Positions 30,257-41,462 of a stretch of 62,988 bases of DNA are shown here, piece by piece. The position numbers were made by a program, and so were the translations under genes. The stretch lies in contig BFEA01000125.1 of the NCBI GenBank assembly GCA_003427395.1, positions 2,556,663 through 2,619,650 of the forward strand. Direction: 5' to 3'. The notes under the pieces were generated by a model that made no database searches, was not told the origin of the DNA, and was given only the letters and a program-made list of their open reading frames with translations. The stretch is from Chara braunii (lineage: Eukaryota > Streptophyta > Charophyceae > Charales > Characeae). How positions within the stretch are numbered: position 1 is the stretch's first letter; each line of letters begins with the position of its first letter.

Positions 30257-33200
30257 CTAGTAACCTGTCATGGGGGGCATTCCGTACGCATTCCACCCAA
30301 TGCATGGGGGGAACGCCACGATAGCCGGCATCATAGCCCACATCATAGCTGGCATCATAGCTGGGGGTGCTGGGAGTGCCAGCGGCATGAGAGATGCATA
30401 CATGTTCTGCTTGGCAACAGCCTCCTTCTCCTCCTGAGCCATCTCGCTCCTCTGCTTCAGAAGCTCTTCTTTGTCCTTCACCAACTCGTCCACCTTGCCA
30501 GTGTACTCTCTCATGAACTGCAACAAGTAGGGCATGCAGTAGTCGACCATATTGTTCATCCAGGCAAGTTCCAACGCCACATCCACGCGAATGAGATCGT
30601 AGCACGTGTACAAGCAAGCGGCAAAACACTCTTTCTTGTCTTGTTCGACAAAGAAGCCAAGCAGCTCCTCTGCTAGCTCTCTGTCTCCCGACACCGCGCA
30701 GGTCTCCATAGCATCCTTGTACAGCTTATCCTTCTTCGACAGCGCGACAGACTGCCTCCACCTCTGGTTCTTCTTGTATATGTAGCTCGCAATACGTCTG
30801 AACTCGAGAAGTTCATGCCGCTCAACCCTCTGCGCAAGGCCAATCTGGTCGAAGTTGTCGTACATGTCAATGGACTCGCGCAGGCGATCGTAGTCCTCTT
30901 CCTCGATGTACAGGTCGTTGAGAGCGTCATTGACGGCCGCGACATTGTTGCTCTGCACTGCAACCAGGTAAGGCTTCACCAAGGCCAACTGCCCATGCTT
31001 CTTCATGAGGTCAACGACACGGCTATGGTCAACCCGCGTAGCAAGCACGTTCAGGAGGTCATTCAACAAGTCTGGGTGCTCCTGGAAGTAGAACTGAATG
31101 CTCCTGTAATAGAGCTCCACGTTGGCGACCTTCACCGCCACATCCTTGAACTGCATGTGCTCCCAGGCCTCCGGCGAGTGATTGATGATGACAGTCGCTG
31201 CGTTATCGTACTCGTCGTACTGAATGTACAGGAAGGTGAGCTCTTTCCAGTGCTGCTGTTCGTCGCAGACACGGATGAGCTTGGGGATGTTGATTCTTGT
31301 GGAGAAGAGCTTCAAATGCTCCATCAATTTCTCCGGCCTGTACCTTGCGTACAGCGTTCCCAGTTCCGTGAAGATACCCATGTGGGCCCGATCCAATCCC
31401 AAGCCACTTTCCATAAGGCTGATGAGCTCATCGAACCTCCCCTTATTCTGGTAGTACTCGCTCACCTCCTCCAAATCGTCGACTTGCACAATGATGTTGA
31501 GGCCGCAGAGCTGCGCAAGGCGGAACTCCTCCGCATCCACGCACGCGAAGCACACCTCCTTCCATGTCCGAGTGCTGTTCGCTTTCCTCGCCGCGTCCAC
31601 CGCTCCCTGGAACTGCCGAAGCTTGATGAGGGTTACTGCCAGCCTCTGCCAGTTGGAGACGTGGGTGAAAAGGATCTTCGCCGCCTCGTAGAGGGCTTCG
31701 TCGAAGCAGCGGTCGCCGACCGTCTGGATGTTCGCAACGTGCGGCAGCGAAATGAACTCCTCTATCTCGCCCAGACGGTCGATCTTCGCATAGGCATAGA
31801 TGAGCTCGGTGTCCACCTTCGACTCTTTCACCTTCTTCCTGACCATCAGCAAGTACTTGACAAGGTCTTGGAACACCTCTGCCTGCTCTGCCGCCCTAAT
31901 CACATCCGTGAACTGCGTCGCATCGCTTGCCCTTATAAACGACTCGATGGCGTCCGACACTAGCCCCTCCTTCAGCTGCGCTTTCGCCACCTGGCTCCAC
32001 ACCTCGTCCTCCTCCACACGCGTCGCGAACTCCACCGCTCTCTCGATGCTCCTCATGTTGTCAAGCAACACGTTGACCGCCTGCACGTTCAGATTGAACT
32101 TCTTGAAAATAGCGAACGCTTCCTCGTACAGCTCCGCGCCCACGGCAATCTCACCCACCGCCGGCCCATCGAAGTTCTCGAGCCGGTTGACGTAGTCCAT
32201 AACTCGAGTCTTGTCCGCCTTGATGGCCGTCAGAATGAGCAGGTTCTGCAGATTAGGGTTCCCGCTGAAGGCGGAGTTCTGGAGGACAATCTTCTCCAGA
32301 AGCTCAATGAGCTCGTGCGGCAGATCCGCGTTCATGAACGCCATCACCGCCACCGACACTTGCTCCGGGTTCTTGCTCTCCGGCAGCGCCGTCGACACCA
32401 CCTGATCAATGAGCTGCCGCCTGAACTGATTCTCCGGCGTGAGCACCTTCCCCCAGAGAACGTCGTCTTGCCTTTCCACCACGTATCTGGCCTGCATCTT
32501 GAACAGCGAGTTCTTGTTCGTGACATTGACGAGTTCGTCATCGCATTGCCCCCTTTTGTACGCAATACACGCCAACGTCGGGTCGCGCTTCTCGCAGTAC
32601 TTGCCCACAACTCGAGAATCGTAGTACGGATTGGTGGTCAAGAAGTGCTCCGGGTTGTTGTTCGTCTCGATGATGATCTTCCCCAAGGCGTTGTGCACGT
32701 GAACGTCCGTGCTCCCCTCGCTCACAAGATGCTCCAAGAACTGCGTCAGAAGCCGCAGCTTGTTCCGCTTCTCGCACTCTTCCACCAACGTCTCCACAGG
32801 CAGCAGACTGCGAACCGACAGAATTAGGTTTTTGATGAACTCCTCCGGACACTCGTCGTCGATGAGCTGACCCACGACGAGATGCGCGTTGGCCGGGTTC
32901 ACCTTCTGCACGTAGCCCTCGATGTATCGCAGCATGTTGTTGGCGTAGAGGTAGTGAGTGAGGTCGGGGACGAAGTTGAAGCGGTCGCACACGTTGATGA
33001 GAGGCCGCGCGTCACTCAGCTTCGCCTCCATCAAAAAGTTCTTGGTTTTCTCCGGGTCGTAGAAGTTGGACTCTCTGGTCACCCGCTCCACCTCCTTGAG
33101 CTGATTCATCCTCGCAGCCGCCTCGATGTACTTGAAGTGCACGTCCGGGTCTTCGGTCTGCGCAATGTACGTCTGCAGGAAGAAGAACAGCCCCTCGAAC

Positions 33201-35365
33201 GACTTGAAACTCTCGAACAGCTTGATGCAATCATCGGCTCCAAGCTGATCCGAGTACTCCTTCGCCACTTGGACGATGATTTGCAAGTTGCCCCTGATAT
33301 TGACAAGCAGCAGCTCCTTCATACAGTCGAGCGCCCACTCGCGCGACAGCGTGCCGAAGAACTCCACCAGGGATTGCGGCTCGATGGCGTGCGTGTTGAT
33401 CACAACGCGCTTGATGTCGGGAAGATCCGTGTAGTGCTGAAGCGCTCGCATGTAAAGTCCCGCTTTCTCGCACAGCTGCGCGATTCGCGGCCTGTCGTAA
33501 TGAGAGAAGATAGCATTGCCCAGAATCGCATCTGCAACATTGGGGTAGGTGACCAAGTTGATTTCCAAGACCTTGGTCTGCAGCATGGCATGCTCCGGAA
33601 GATTGGGTTTCAGCACGTCGAGCAGGAAAGCCGTGGCCTCGCGGATCATGTTGCGCTGGAAGAAGAGTTCCGCGACCGTGTTCACGTCCAGCGGGCTGCC
33701 GCCCTCCATCTGCGCCATCCTCGAGGCGAAGTCGACTGCGCCCGCGGGGTCTGTTCTCATTATCGACTGCAGAAGGTAGAGGTAGTCCGGCGTGTAGCCG
33801 ACTTGCTGGGAGTAGATGAGGATCTTGTCGAACTCCTTGCGCTCCGCAAGCGCCGCGACCACCTTCGGAGTCGCCTTCGCCTTGATGTAGATCTTCAGCG
33901 CCATGTCCGAATCTACGGTCTTCACGAGATCGCCGAGTTCCTCGCTGCACTCCAGTTTGTCCTCCGCCAGCCAATTCTCCAGCAGATTCTTCTTGTTCTG
34001 ATTAACGACGAGGCGGGACAACTCCAACGACTCAAAGGCGTTGAGCGAGCCCTTCGTCAGCAGCGACCCGAAGTACTGCAGGAGCGGGGAGGTCTGCCCG
34101 GGTTGCACAGGGACGCTCTGGAACTTGCCGATGGTCTCCGGAGTTCGCAACAAGCCCTGCGGCGATTCCGCCGCCAGCTCCGCCGCCTCCTTGTACTTCA
34201 TCTGAGCAAACAGCTCTTGGAATCGCTGAACGACCAGATTCTCCGCACCGGGAAGATTGCCGCGCTTCGCCAGATTCACTGCCAACTCCAGGTTCTGCAA
34301 CTGCGAGCTGACGAACGGGATGATGGTCTGTTCGTTCACCGTGGCCAACAACACTTGACCCCGCCGATTGACAGCATAGAACCCGCCAACCTGCGGCGCA
34401 TCGGTGGTGAGGAAGATGGGGTCCGGACTGATTCGGTTCCGGTACACGGCCGTGGCCGTCTCCAAGTCGTAGACGAAGAGGAGACCTAGTTTCGTCACGA
34501 CATAGATCAGACTGTACTTCTGCGACACCTGCATTGCAACGGGAAAGTCGTCCGCAAAATCTGGCGGGAAGAATAAATCCGCTTGCTTCTTCTGGAAAGT
34601 TCCTTTGCCCGGCTGGGCTCCCAACTCGATGACGTGAAGCTTCGACGTCAGCTGCCCGCCGTCGATCGTCTTCGTCGCGAAGGCGATGAGCACCGAAGGC
34701 ACCTCGCTCGCCGGCGACTTGAAGGGCGCGAAAACCGCCGCGTGTGCTTGCAGAGGCTGACTCCTCTGTTGATCCACCGAGTACAGCTGCAAGCTCCCCT
34801 TCACCAGCTGCGGACGTTCCGGTGATCCCGGAGCAATCCCGATGAGCACGCACCACTTCTCCGTCGGGTCGATTCGGTAGTTGATGATCTGATTGCCATT
34901 CAAACTCGCGTGCCTCTCGAACACCTTGACTGGCTCGGACGTCGCATCCTCGATGGACCAATGATAGACAGCGGAGGCCGTCACCAACCCTAGCATCTTA
35001 GGAGTCACCCACTTCCAAAACACCACCTGCTCTGGCATCTGGTACGACTTCATCTTAAGCTTCGCCTCGATGTTAAATATCTGGAGAGCATCTTGGCTGG
35101 CGCCTTGGACTTGAGCTTTGAGAGCGAGAATCCTGCTCGCCGGATTCATGAGCGCCGAATCGGCCGTGATGGGTCTTCTGAGCGGCTGCGCAGGCTGACT
35201 CATATCTATGATAACAACACTGTTCTGAGGCGCCGTCTCCCTCACACAAATGAACTTCTCCGACTCCATTGTGACGTGAGTGAAGGTGATGAACTGCTGC
35301 GCTACCCCGAGGGAGGTCAGGGCCAACGCCTCCTTCATGGTAATAGGAGCACTAGCGGACGCCAT
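30257..35365 (-). CDS. CHC: clathrin heavy chain
   Basis: A complete 1,702-residue protein, the normal length for plant clathrin heavy chain. Three copies form the triskelion that coats vesicles at the plasma membrane and trans-Golgi/endosomes. Residues 1 to about 330 form the N-terminal beta-propeller that binds adaptors ([40 protein letters not shown]). The helical linker and seven clathrin repeats follow to about 1,570 ([40 protein letters not shown]), and then the trimerisation region and a plant-like tail ending [11 protein letters not shown] at 35,363-35,365 is chosen because [14 protein letters not shown] matches the family start and its context AAGATGGCG is good. The frame has no intron and no stop, unlike angiosperm genes, which have many introns. 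There is no poly(A) tail downstream. Long antisense frames inside it are shadows. This is the only convincingly functional gene here. Confidence 0.97.
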   Translation of the reverse strand: MASASAPITMKEALALTSLGVAQQFITFTHVTMESEKFICVRETAPQNSVVIIDMSQPAQPLRRPITADSALMNPASRILALKAQVQGASQDALQIFNIEAKLKMKSYQMPEQVVFWKWVTPKMLGLVTASAVYHWSIEDATSEPVKVFERHASLNGNQIINYRIDPTEKWCVLIGIAPGSPERPQLVKGSLQLYSVDQQRSQPLQAHAAVFAPFKSPASEVPSVLIAFATKTIDGGQLTSKLHVIELGAQPGKGTFQKKQADLFFPPDFADDFPVAMQVSQKYSLIYVVTKLGLLFVYDLETATAVYRNRISPDPIFLTTDAPQVGGFYAVNRRGQVLLATVNEQTIIPFVSSQLQNLELAVNLAKRGNLPGAENLVVQRFQELFAQMKYKEAAELAAESPQGLLRTPETIGKFQSVPVQPGQTSPLLQYFGSLLTKGSLNAFESLELSRLVVNQNKKNLLENWLAEDKLECSEELGDLVKTVDSDMALKIYIKAKATPKVVAALAERKEFDKILIYSQQVGYTPDYLYLLQSIMRTDPAGAVDFASRMAQMEGGSPLDVNTVAELFFQRNMIREATAFLLDVLKPNLPEHAMLQTKVLEINLVTYPNVADAILGNAIFSHYDRPRIAQLCEKAGLYMRALQHYTDLPDIKRVVINTHAIEPQSLVEFFGTLSREWALDCMKELLLVNIRGNLQIIVQVAKEYSDQLGADDCIKLFESFKSFEGLFFFLQTYIAQTEDPDVHFKYIEAAARMNQLKEVERVTRESNFYDPEKTKNFLMEAKLSDARPLINVCDRFNFVPDLTHYLYANNMLRYIEGYVQKVNPANAHLVVGQLIDDECPEEFIKNLILSVRSLLPVETLVEECEKRNKLRLLTQFLEHLVSEGSTDVHVHNALGKIIIETNNNPEHFLTTNPYYDSRVVGKYCEKRDPTLACIAYKRGQCDDELVNVTNKNSLFKMQARYVVERQDDVLWGKVLTPENQFRRQLIDQVVSTALPESKNPEQVSVAVMAFMNADLPHELIELLEKIVLQNSAFSGNPNLQNLLILTAIKADKTRVMDYVNRLENFDGPAVGEIAVGAELYEEAFAIFKKFNLNVQAVNVLLDNMRSIERAVEFATRVEEDEVWSQVAKAQLKEGLVSDAIESFIRASDATQFTDVIRAAEQAEVFQDLVKYLLMVRKKVKESKVDTELIYAYAKIDRLGEIEEFISLPHVANIQTVGDRCFDEALYEAAKILFTHVSNWQRLAVTLIKLRQFQGAVDAARKANSTRTWKEVCFACVDAEEFRLAQLCGLNIIVQVDDLEEVSEYYQNKGRFDELISLMESGLGLDRAHMGIFTELGTLYARYRPEKLMEHLKLFSTRINIPKLIRVCDEQQHWKELTFLYIQYDEYDNAATVIINHSPEAWEHMQFKDVAVKVANVELYYRSIQFYFQEHPDLLNDLLNVLATRVDHSRVVDLMKKHGQLALVKPYLVAVQSNNVAAVNDALNDLYIEEEDYDRLRESIDMYDNFDQIGLAQRVERHELLEFRRIASYIYKKNQRWRQSVALSKKDKLYKDAMETCAVSGDRELAEELLGFFVEQDKKECFAACLYTCYDLIRVDVALELAWMNNMVDYCMPYLLQFMREYTGKVDELVKDKEELLKQRSEMAQEEKEAVAKQNMYASLMPLALPAPPAMMPAMMWAMMPAIVAFPPCIGWNAYGMPPMTGY

Positions 35366-35640
35366 CTTCGCGGATTTCTCTCTTCCTCAGCTAACCACCA
35401 CCCTTCAGTCGGTCCCACCCGCCCTCCCGCCTTCCCTTCCACCGTCTCTCCTCTCCTCTTGCCCTACCCTACCAAATTCTGTATACACGACGGCGACAAT
35501 AGGCAACAAACCAGACTCGCCCAAGAACAGGATATGCCACTGCCAAGACAAAATCTCTCTCTACTCCTCTCGTCGCCGTCCCCCCCCTCCGCCTCCTCCT
35601 CCTCGTCGTACACTTCGACCATCTCCCGAGATGGCCGAAT
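35366..35640 (-). promoter_or_regulatory. 5' UTR/promoter region of clathrin heavy chain
   Basis: On the minus strand this stretch is rich in GA and GGA runs (GAGGAAGAGAGAAATCC just before the ATG; a GGAGGAGGAGGCGGAGGGGG run near 35,590), typical of plant 5' leaders and GAGA-type promoters. No clear TATA box was seen. Confidence 0.4.
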
Positions 35641-36443
35641 TCGAGAGCAAAATCATCGCCACACCAGCTCTCGAATTCGCCTGGAAGAAATAAACTCAGG
35701 AGCTGTCAGGGATGGTTTTTCCAGAGCACTCCCGAATTCTTTTCGTGCAGGCAGAGGCCGATTCAGGAGACCTCTGGGAGGAGGAGGACCTTCGCTAGAT
35801 TTCCGAGAGCATGTCGCGACTGACATCCTCTCTATGGCCACGGATTTGGGTGGAAGCGGCTCACTCCAGTGACTGCACACAAAAGGACACTTTCCCCTCC
35901 CCCTCGACTCGCGAATTCGGGAGTAGGCCGTTCGAGAGTGCGGTGTGACCACGAGTGCTCTCGACGGCTATTTCCCGATTCCCGACACTCCCGAACCGAA
36001 AAAAAATCGGGATCCGGGAGTGGTCTGGCGAGGCCCCTTACCCCACGTACCACCGCTGTACCGCAGCTGCCGATATTCCGAACCCCTCTATGAGGTGCCA
36101 GAGAATTCTTTTTTTTTTTTTTTTTTTTTTTACAAAAGGACAGGATCAATCCATGTGCCCGAGAATTCGGTTACTGCGAGGTTCGAGTAATAAGTGCCGA
36201 AATCTGTCCCCATTTTCCCTCACCTCAACCCAAACCCCACGACAACGATGACCCCTACCACCGTCCCTTCTTTCTTCCTATTCCTATTTCAGCCTAAACG
36301 CCTTGGGCCTAGCCACACTACTCCCGACTTGGCCATTTTCGGGAGTGCAGCATCGCCACACCAGCTCCCCAGTTCAACCTGTCATATTGAATTCGGGAGC
36401 TGTCATAATATGGCTCCCAAGAGCACTCCCAAACTCACCGCCT

Positions 36444-36558
36444 GCAAAGCTGCCTTTTCTCGATTTATGCGTGTCATCCTTGCGGAGGGGCCATGCTAAT
36501 CTTCTCTGTATCGTTCCAATGTTAAAGAATGTCCCGAAGGACGCAAAGCTGCCTTTTC
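36444..36558. repeat. 16-bp target-site duplication around the U6 copy
   Basis: GCAAAGCTGCCTTTTC is found exactly at 36,444-36,459 and 36,543-36,558, immediately outside the U6-like sequence. This is the signature of insertion by a LINE-type reverse transcriptase. Confidence 0.85.
36460..36542 (-). pseudogene. U6: U6 spliceosomal RNA retrocopy
   Basis: The minus strand starts at 36,542 with GTCCTTCGGGAC (the 5' stem-loop), then AACATTGGAACGATACAGAG, AAGATTAGCATGGCCCC, GCAAGGATGACACGCAT and AAATCGA. The ACAGAGA box and AGC triad that pair with the 5' splice site and U2 are intact. The copy ends before the usual 3' tail and has no T-run terminator. It lacks a recognisable U6 promoter (no TATA box or upstream sequence element), and 16-bp repeats flank it. 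It is best read as a retroposed, 3'-truncated U6, not a transcribed gene. Confidence 0.85.
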
Positions 36559-36770
36559 GAGAGACCTCCTTCGCTCCTCCGATTTTCATCCCAGATTCGG
36601 GAGTGGAGCTGGAAGGGATAAACAACTTCTGCCAGACTGCTTCACACTGAGCGTCTCCACATATGTCAAATGACATTTTCAAACTTGAAGCGGGGCCGGG
36701 TCGAGAGTGTAGTGTGGCGAAAGGCACTCCCGAGCGGGTTTTCACTTCCGGGAGCACTCCCGATGTCGAG

Positions 36771-38550
36771 CGCATCGGTCCGGCACCACACAAAACAGGG
36801 CGGGACCCTCCCGGCCGCGTCACGCAGGAGTTGGTTTGTTCCTTCGTCGCGAATATACATAGAGCTTCTGCAAGCCGCTACGGCCGAGTGGGCCATCCAT
36901 ACCTTTTGCGAGCCCCTACGACAGGATAGGGTCTGCGAGGCACGACTTACCTCCACCTTACGGGAGTTGTCACCTCCCTTCAGTGGGCGTATCCCCGTCG
37001 AGCTACCAGTGCATAGTACGAAAGTTAATCAGGTGCAATCGAAGAGGTGGATTAGCCAAGGGCGTTTCTCGTACGCTGTAGCATAGGGGGTACGCACAGT
37101 ATTGCGCCTCTATCGGACCCGCACGCGAACCGACATCTTGGGGGGTTGAGGTCCCAAGGCGCGACTCGTCGCCGGTCAACTGGGACGCATCCCACACTCC
37201 ACGCGCAGACCACTCTAAATGACATAAAAATAAAAACACGCACACATACATATATACGAAACAACACAAAACAAACAACGCGACAATACTCTTAGTCCCT
37301 TAGTAGTCATCCCATAACTCCCCGGTGCGGAAATTGGATAGACGTCACGCGCGAGACTTTAGTATAAAACCGTGCGGACGCAGGGTTAACTCATATCGAC
37401 TCGCAATGAAAGCGTACATAAGCGGTCGCAATGATGACTTACTATGTAGTACTCATACTTGTGCGATCCTTATTAATCTCGATGGTCACATTCAACACTC
37501 AAGTGTCGACTGACACGCGCCTTGACAGATTGATGTCTCAACGCTGGACACCCGCCAAGTGCGGTTGAGAACCACACCCTCTTCTGCACTCTGCGGAGAG
37601 TGGGTGGTACACAGATTCATACCTATGGTGACAACTGTCTCTTATCGCCCTGGAGACCGACTCCATCATCCAGGGCACGAAAAAAAATCAAGGGGTTTGA
37701 CTTTAACGGTTGTCACGGACTACAACGTCTAATTGTAGAAACACTAAAAAGCAAAGGATAACAGGGGATCTCCCTTTTTCTCTTAAAATATAATCTGTTT
37801 CACCCTTACACGCGGTCACAGTAGGCCGCGCGAAACACTCAAAACATATTTATTTACATATATATAGCGGGTTATAAATATGTGACGATCACTTCTCACA
37901 ATCACAGTGGGACTCCTCTCAGCCATAAACGTGTTTATGATCGCAGACAGTCAAATCCAAAGTCCGAACCATCAAACATACTTGCAATCACATCAAGGGT
38001 TCAACCAAAAATTCATACACTACACGGGGGCAAATTCAACCATTCTCTGTAATCACACCCCTCACTTTAGCCATGCAAGTCTCACTCTTGTGCAACTCCT
38101 CAAAATAAAATACTCAGTATTTTTTTTTAAATGGTCATTCAAATAAAGTCCAGGTGAAAACACAACAAAACAATTCAAATCACAAGGCTAAAGCCTTTAG
38201 GTTGAGTGGCAAGCGTGGATTGGAGTTGAGTCGTAAACCGACGAATAGGCAACTGACCTGTTATCAATGATAACAGAAGATGATCATTATAGGTTCAAGC
38301 TGAATCTAAGCCCAAATCCTGAATTAATCGATCAAGAAGACTTGTAACACATGACAGTCCAATCCCCAAACTAAAATCAAAGTGTATGAAGAATACAGCT
38401 CCATAACACATTATCACCCAAGGTCCTTCTACAAGTTAAGCTTGAGTCTGCCTCTAAGTCAGTGCCCAAAGAAAGGTAGACCCTGACAGAGTCTCTTCTA
38501 TACAGAGTGGATTGTCAGAACTGTCACCTGTCAAAATATAATATAACTCC
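36771..38550. other. no gene recognised
   Basis: 36,800-37,330 is GC-richer and 37,340-38,550 AT-richer. No frame, RNA or tandem repeat was recognised. The stretch may belong to an older element into which the LTR retrotransposon inserted. Confidence 0.4.
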
Positions 38551-38554
38551 TCTA

Positions 38555-39120
38555 AACTAATAATTTTTTTGGCAGCGCTTCCTGTAGGAAAAGTGTCGTC
38601 GCATAATTTATACTAACTCAAATATGAAAACAAGAACAATCTTTAATTCTAAAAAGTTAAAATTTATCTAACTCCCTGAATTAGTAAAAATTTGGGCAGC
38701 ATCTCCTTTAGAAGGGTAGACTTCTCAAATTTATACTAAGTCAGATAGGAACTCAAAAGCTAGACTTGAGTTCGACTTTAAGACAAAATTTAACTGACCT
38801 CATAGATTTGTAGAAATTTCGGCAGCGCTTCCCGTAGAGAAAATGTTATCCAAAGATTCATACAAAGCTACATTCAGAATAAAAATTACTTTGACTTTTC
38901 AAACTCCAATTTTGTCTAACCCCCTGAATTCGTAAAAAATTGGGTAGCACTCCCTTTAGAAAATGAGGTGTTCCAGATTTTTACTAAGTCAAAAAGTCAG
39001 AAAAGCTAGACCCTGAAAAAAACAAAATCTGACTAATTACTTAGTTTTGTAAAAATTTTGACAGCGATTCCCGTAGAGATAGTAGCTTACCAAAATTTAT
39101 ACAAGACCAAGTATAATAAA
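38555..39120 (+). repeat. five diverged tandem units of about 122 bp, alternating in two types
   Basis: A GGCAGC-type core follows TAAAAATTT in units at 38,571, 38,695, 38,821, 38,943 and 39,060. Units 1, 3 and 5 have GCGCTTCCCGTAGAG-like cores; units 2 and 4 have GCATCTCCTTTAGAA-like cores. The array is therefore a dimeric higher-order repeat of about 245 bp. Confidence 0.75.
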
Positions 39121-39339
39121 TGATCCCAGAAAATGCAGAAATCGAGCTAAGTAAAAATAAACAGCTAAAAAAATGCAGGAATTGAAACTAACTCCTAGAA
39201 CTCTAATACATGGCGAGAAACCAAAGCGACTACCTATCAAACTGGAACTCAGACTAAGTAATCTCACTCAGTCACATGCAAGGTCAAACCACAAAGGTAA
39301 GTACTCTCACCATCCCTTTATACCCAACTTACATAGGGC

Positions 39340-40010
39340 ATATAGCTAGACCACTCAATCTTATGGGAACCTTTCTAACTCAACTATAAAATATACACAA
39401 AAACACAGGGCACTACAACTTTTCTCTTCTTTGGGCACTTGACTAGGCCACCCTAGTCGTCCTTGACCATTTAAGTATCCAAGTTATATATAATTGTCTG
39501 CACTTTGTCTGTTAAGGCAACATATGACTGAACCGGTCATCTTATATCAAGATTCAGCTCGTCCTTTCTTACCACAATTTTATTCTTAATTCGTACTCTC
39601 TTCAGTTGGTGATAAGCTACAGTCATACCATCAATCTTATGGAAACATGTCTGACTAGCCTGTTCATAAGTAAGTAATATAAGATATAAACAAATTTAGC
39701 CTTTTTGTTTCAGCATGTGCGTGGCTCCAGACTAGACCACCCAATCTCATAGGAACCTATCCAGCCTTTCGTCTGAATTCCCTTCAAAATAAACAAAAGA
39801 GAAACTAATAAACATCAGAAATCCCAAACGAATCAAGGCGACCAAGCCATCTAATCTTATAGAAAAATGCTTAGTCCCTGTGAATCAAGCACAAACAGTC
39901 ATCGCAAGTCAAAGCAACCAGACCACCCAATCTTCATACAATCGAAAATAAACACAGTTTTTGGCCCTCCAATCTTATGGAATCTCTCCTAACCTTGGGT
40001 TGACCCAGTC
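39340..40010 (+). repeat. diverged repeat with core CCAATCTTATGGAA
   Basis: Related cores occur at about 39,356, 39,632, 39,740, 39,856, 39,929 and 39,968, each preceded by ACCACC or similar and followed by an (A)CCT(T/A)TCT stretch. Confidence 0.6.
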
Positions 40011-40013
40011 AGA

Positions 40014-40018
40014 CACAA
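40014..40018 (+). repeat. target-site duplication, left
   Basis: CACAA directly before the left LTR; the same five bases follow the right LTR at 50,394-50,398. Confidence 0.9.
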
Positions 40019-40319
40019 TGTAGAAGACCCACCAGGTGTGGTGCTCCGCTAGCGATAAAGATGGAGATGGAGGGAGAAGGGGGGAGCGAGATGGCACAAC
40101 GCAGCTCCCCACGCAAGACTCCAACGCACATACTCCAAAATGTGCAAGTGAAGAATAAGACTGAAAACAGACAATGGCTGGGGTATACCCCAGGGGACTG
40201 ACGGGACTGGCTGGTACTGACAGAGGTACCGGCCTGGACTGGCCTACCCCGAATACAATACAGGCCTGTGAGAACAGGCCAAGGGGCTGGTCTCACAGGC
40301 CAACCCGAGGTCCGCTATA
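40019..40319 (-). repeat. 3' LTR
   Basis: Left member of the LTR pair. Its end has TATAGCGG where the other LTR has TGTAGCGG, a G-to-A change in the terminal TG. No clear polypurine tract precedes it: the minus strand at 40,320-40,340 reads CAGGCCGAGGATCG. Confidence 0.93.
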
Positions 40320-41462
40320 CGATCCTCGGCCTGTGATGGATCGCCTAGATACAAACATGCTTCCGCCAAGAAGCGGAACTCTACCAAAGAAAAGAAAACC
40401 TGAGTAGTCTAGGATGCGGAGCAAGCTCCATGCTGAGTCCATGCGATGCAATCTAGGATATAAAATGTCACAAAACAGCAATGTCACAACTAACAGCCAA
40501 AGTGAAAGCAGAAACAACTAACTAACATACATATCATAGGAAAGCAAAAACAATCAACTAGCATACATGTCCTAGGAAAGCAGAAAGTAGTGACAATAAG
40601 ATCCTAGAATGTTGGAGGCACTAGCCTCAGTCTGATAACAACTGACTAGTGTATAAGTCCTAAGAACAGCAAAAGCAGAACAACTAAATCCTAGAAATGT
40701 CGGAGGCAGTAGCCTCAGTCTGAGAGCAACAAAGCAATCAACAAGACAACCATATGTCACATGAGAAGTGTGTCGCAAACCAAAGGGCGGGATGGTCTCT
40801 AAAGGTAGCGAATGCAGCCTAGGGGGCGAAAACTCCTAAGGGCATCCACACATAGTGACAGGGGAAAACACGTGTCATCAGGCTCAATGAGAGTAGGGAA
40901 CTGGGAGCGAACAGAACCACCCTGACAGATAGACCATCATGGCGGGTAATGCTCGACTAAGGGGTGACCGCTGGAGGGTCGACCATGCAAGGGAACAAGG
41001 GAGCCTGGTATACTGGGCGCACCTAGATGAAGCATGCGGGGCTGCCTAACTAGGGCGTGAGGGCCGGCGAAGGGTAGAAAGATGATGGGTAAGGGAATCA
41101 TGCAAATGACTCCTTAAGTGAGGGAAGTCGGAGCTAAATCCGTAAGATGGGAAGCCAGGGCAACACTACGGTCTCGATGCCTATGCGTATACCAAGGGAG
41201 AGCCCAACTCAGAGGAACCCTGCTAAAGGGAGACCATCATGAGGCACAAGTAGGGTACTCTACAGGGTAAAGTGGTAAGAGAGTGGCGACGTCTGAAGTA
41301 GGCAGAGCTGATCGTGACGAAGTCCATGAAGCTGCCGATGACGTCCACGATGAGAAGTCCGGAATGCCGTCGAGGAAGAGCCGCAACGTCGACGAGCCGA
41401 AGAAGCAAAACTGGAGTGGATGGAGTACTAAGAAGTCAAGGACGTGGGAAGGTAAGTCAGAG

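Larger units (their letters stand above)
35630..36770. repeat. cluster of GAATTCGGGAGT-type motifs
   Basis: ACTCCCGAATTC or its complement GAATTCGGGAGT, whole or partial, recurs at about 35,635, 35,667, 35,728, 35,912, 35,985, 36,015, 36,160, 36,345, 36,390, 36,422, 36,596, 36,728 and 36,752. CATCGCCACACCAGCTC also occurs twice (35,652 and 36,350). The motif lies just upstream of the clathrin gene. A T homopolymer of about 23 bases is at 36,108-36,131. Confidence 0.65.

Noticed and set aside
30815-34489. Long plus-strand open frames (382 and 535 codons) inside the clathrin gene
   Set aside because: They are antisense to a well-conserved coding sequence and arise from its codon bias (few stops on the opposite strand). 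They carry no protein motif.
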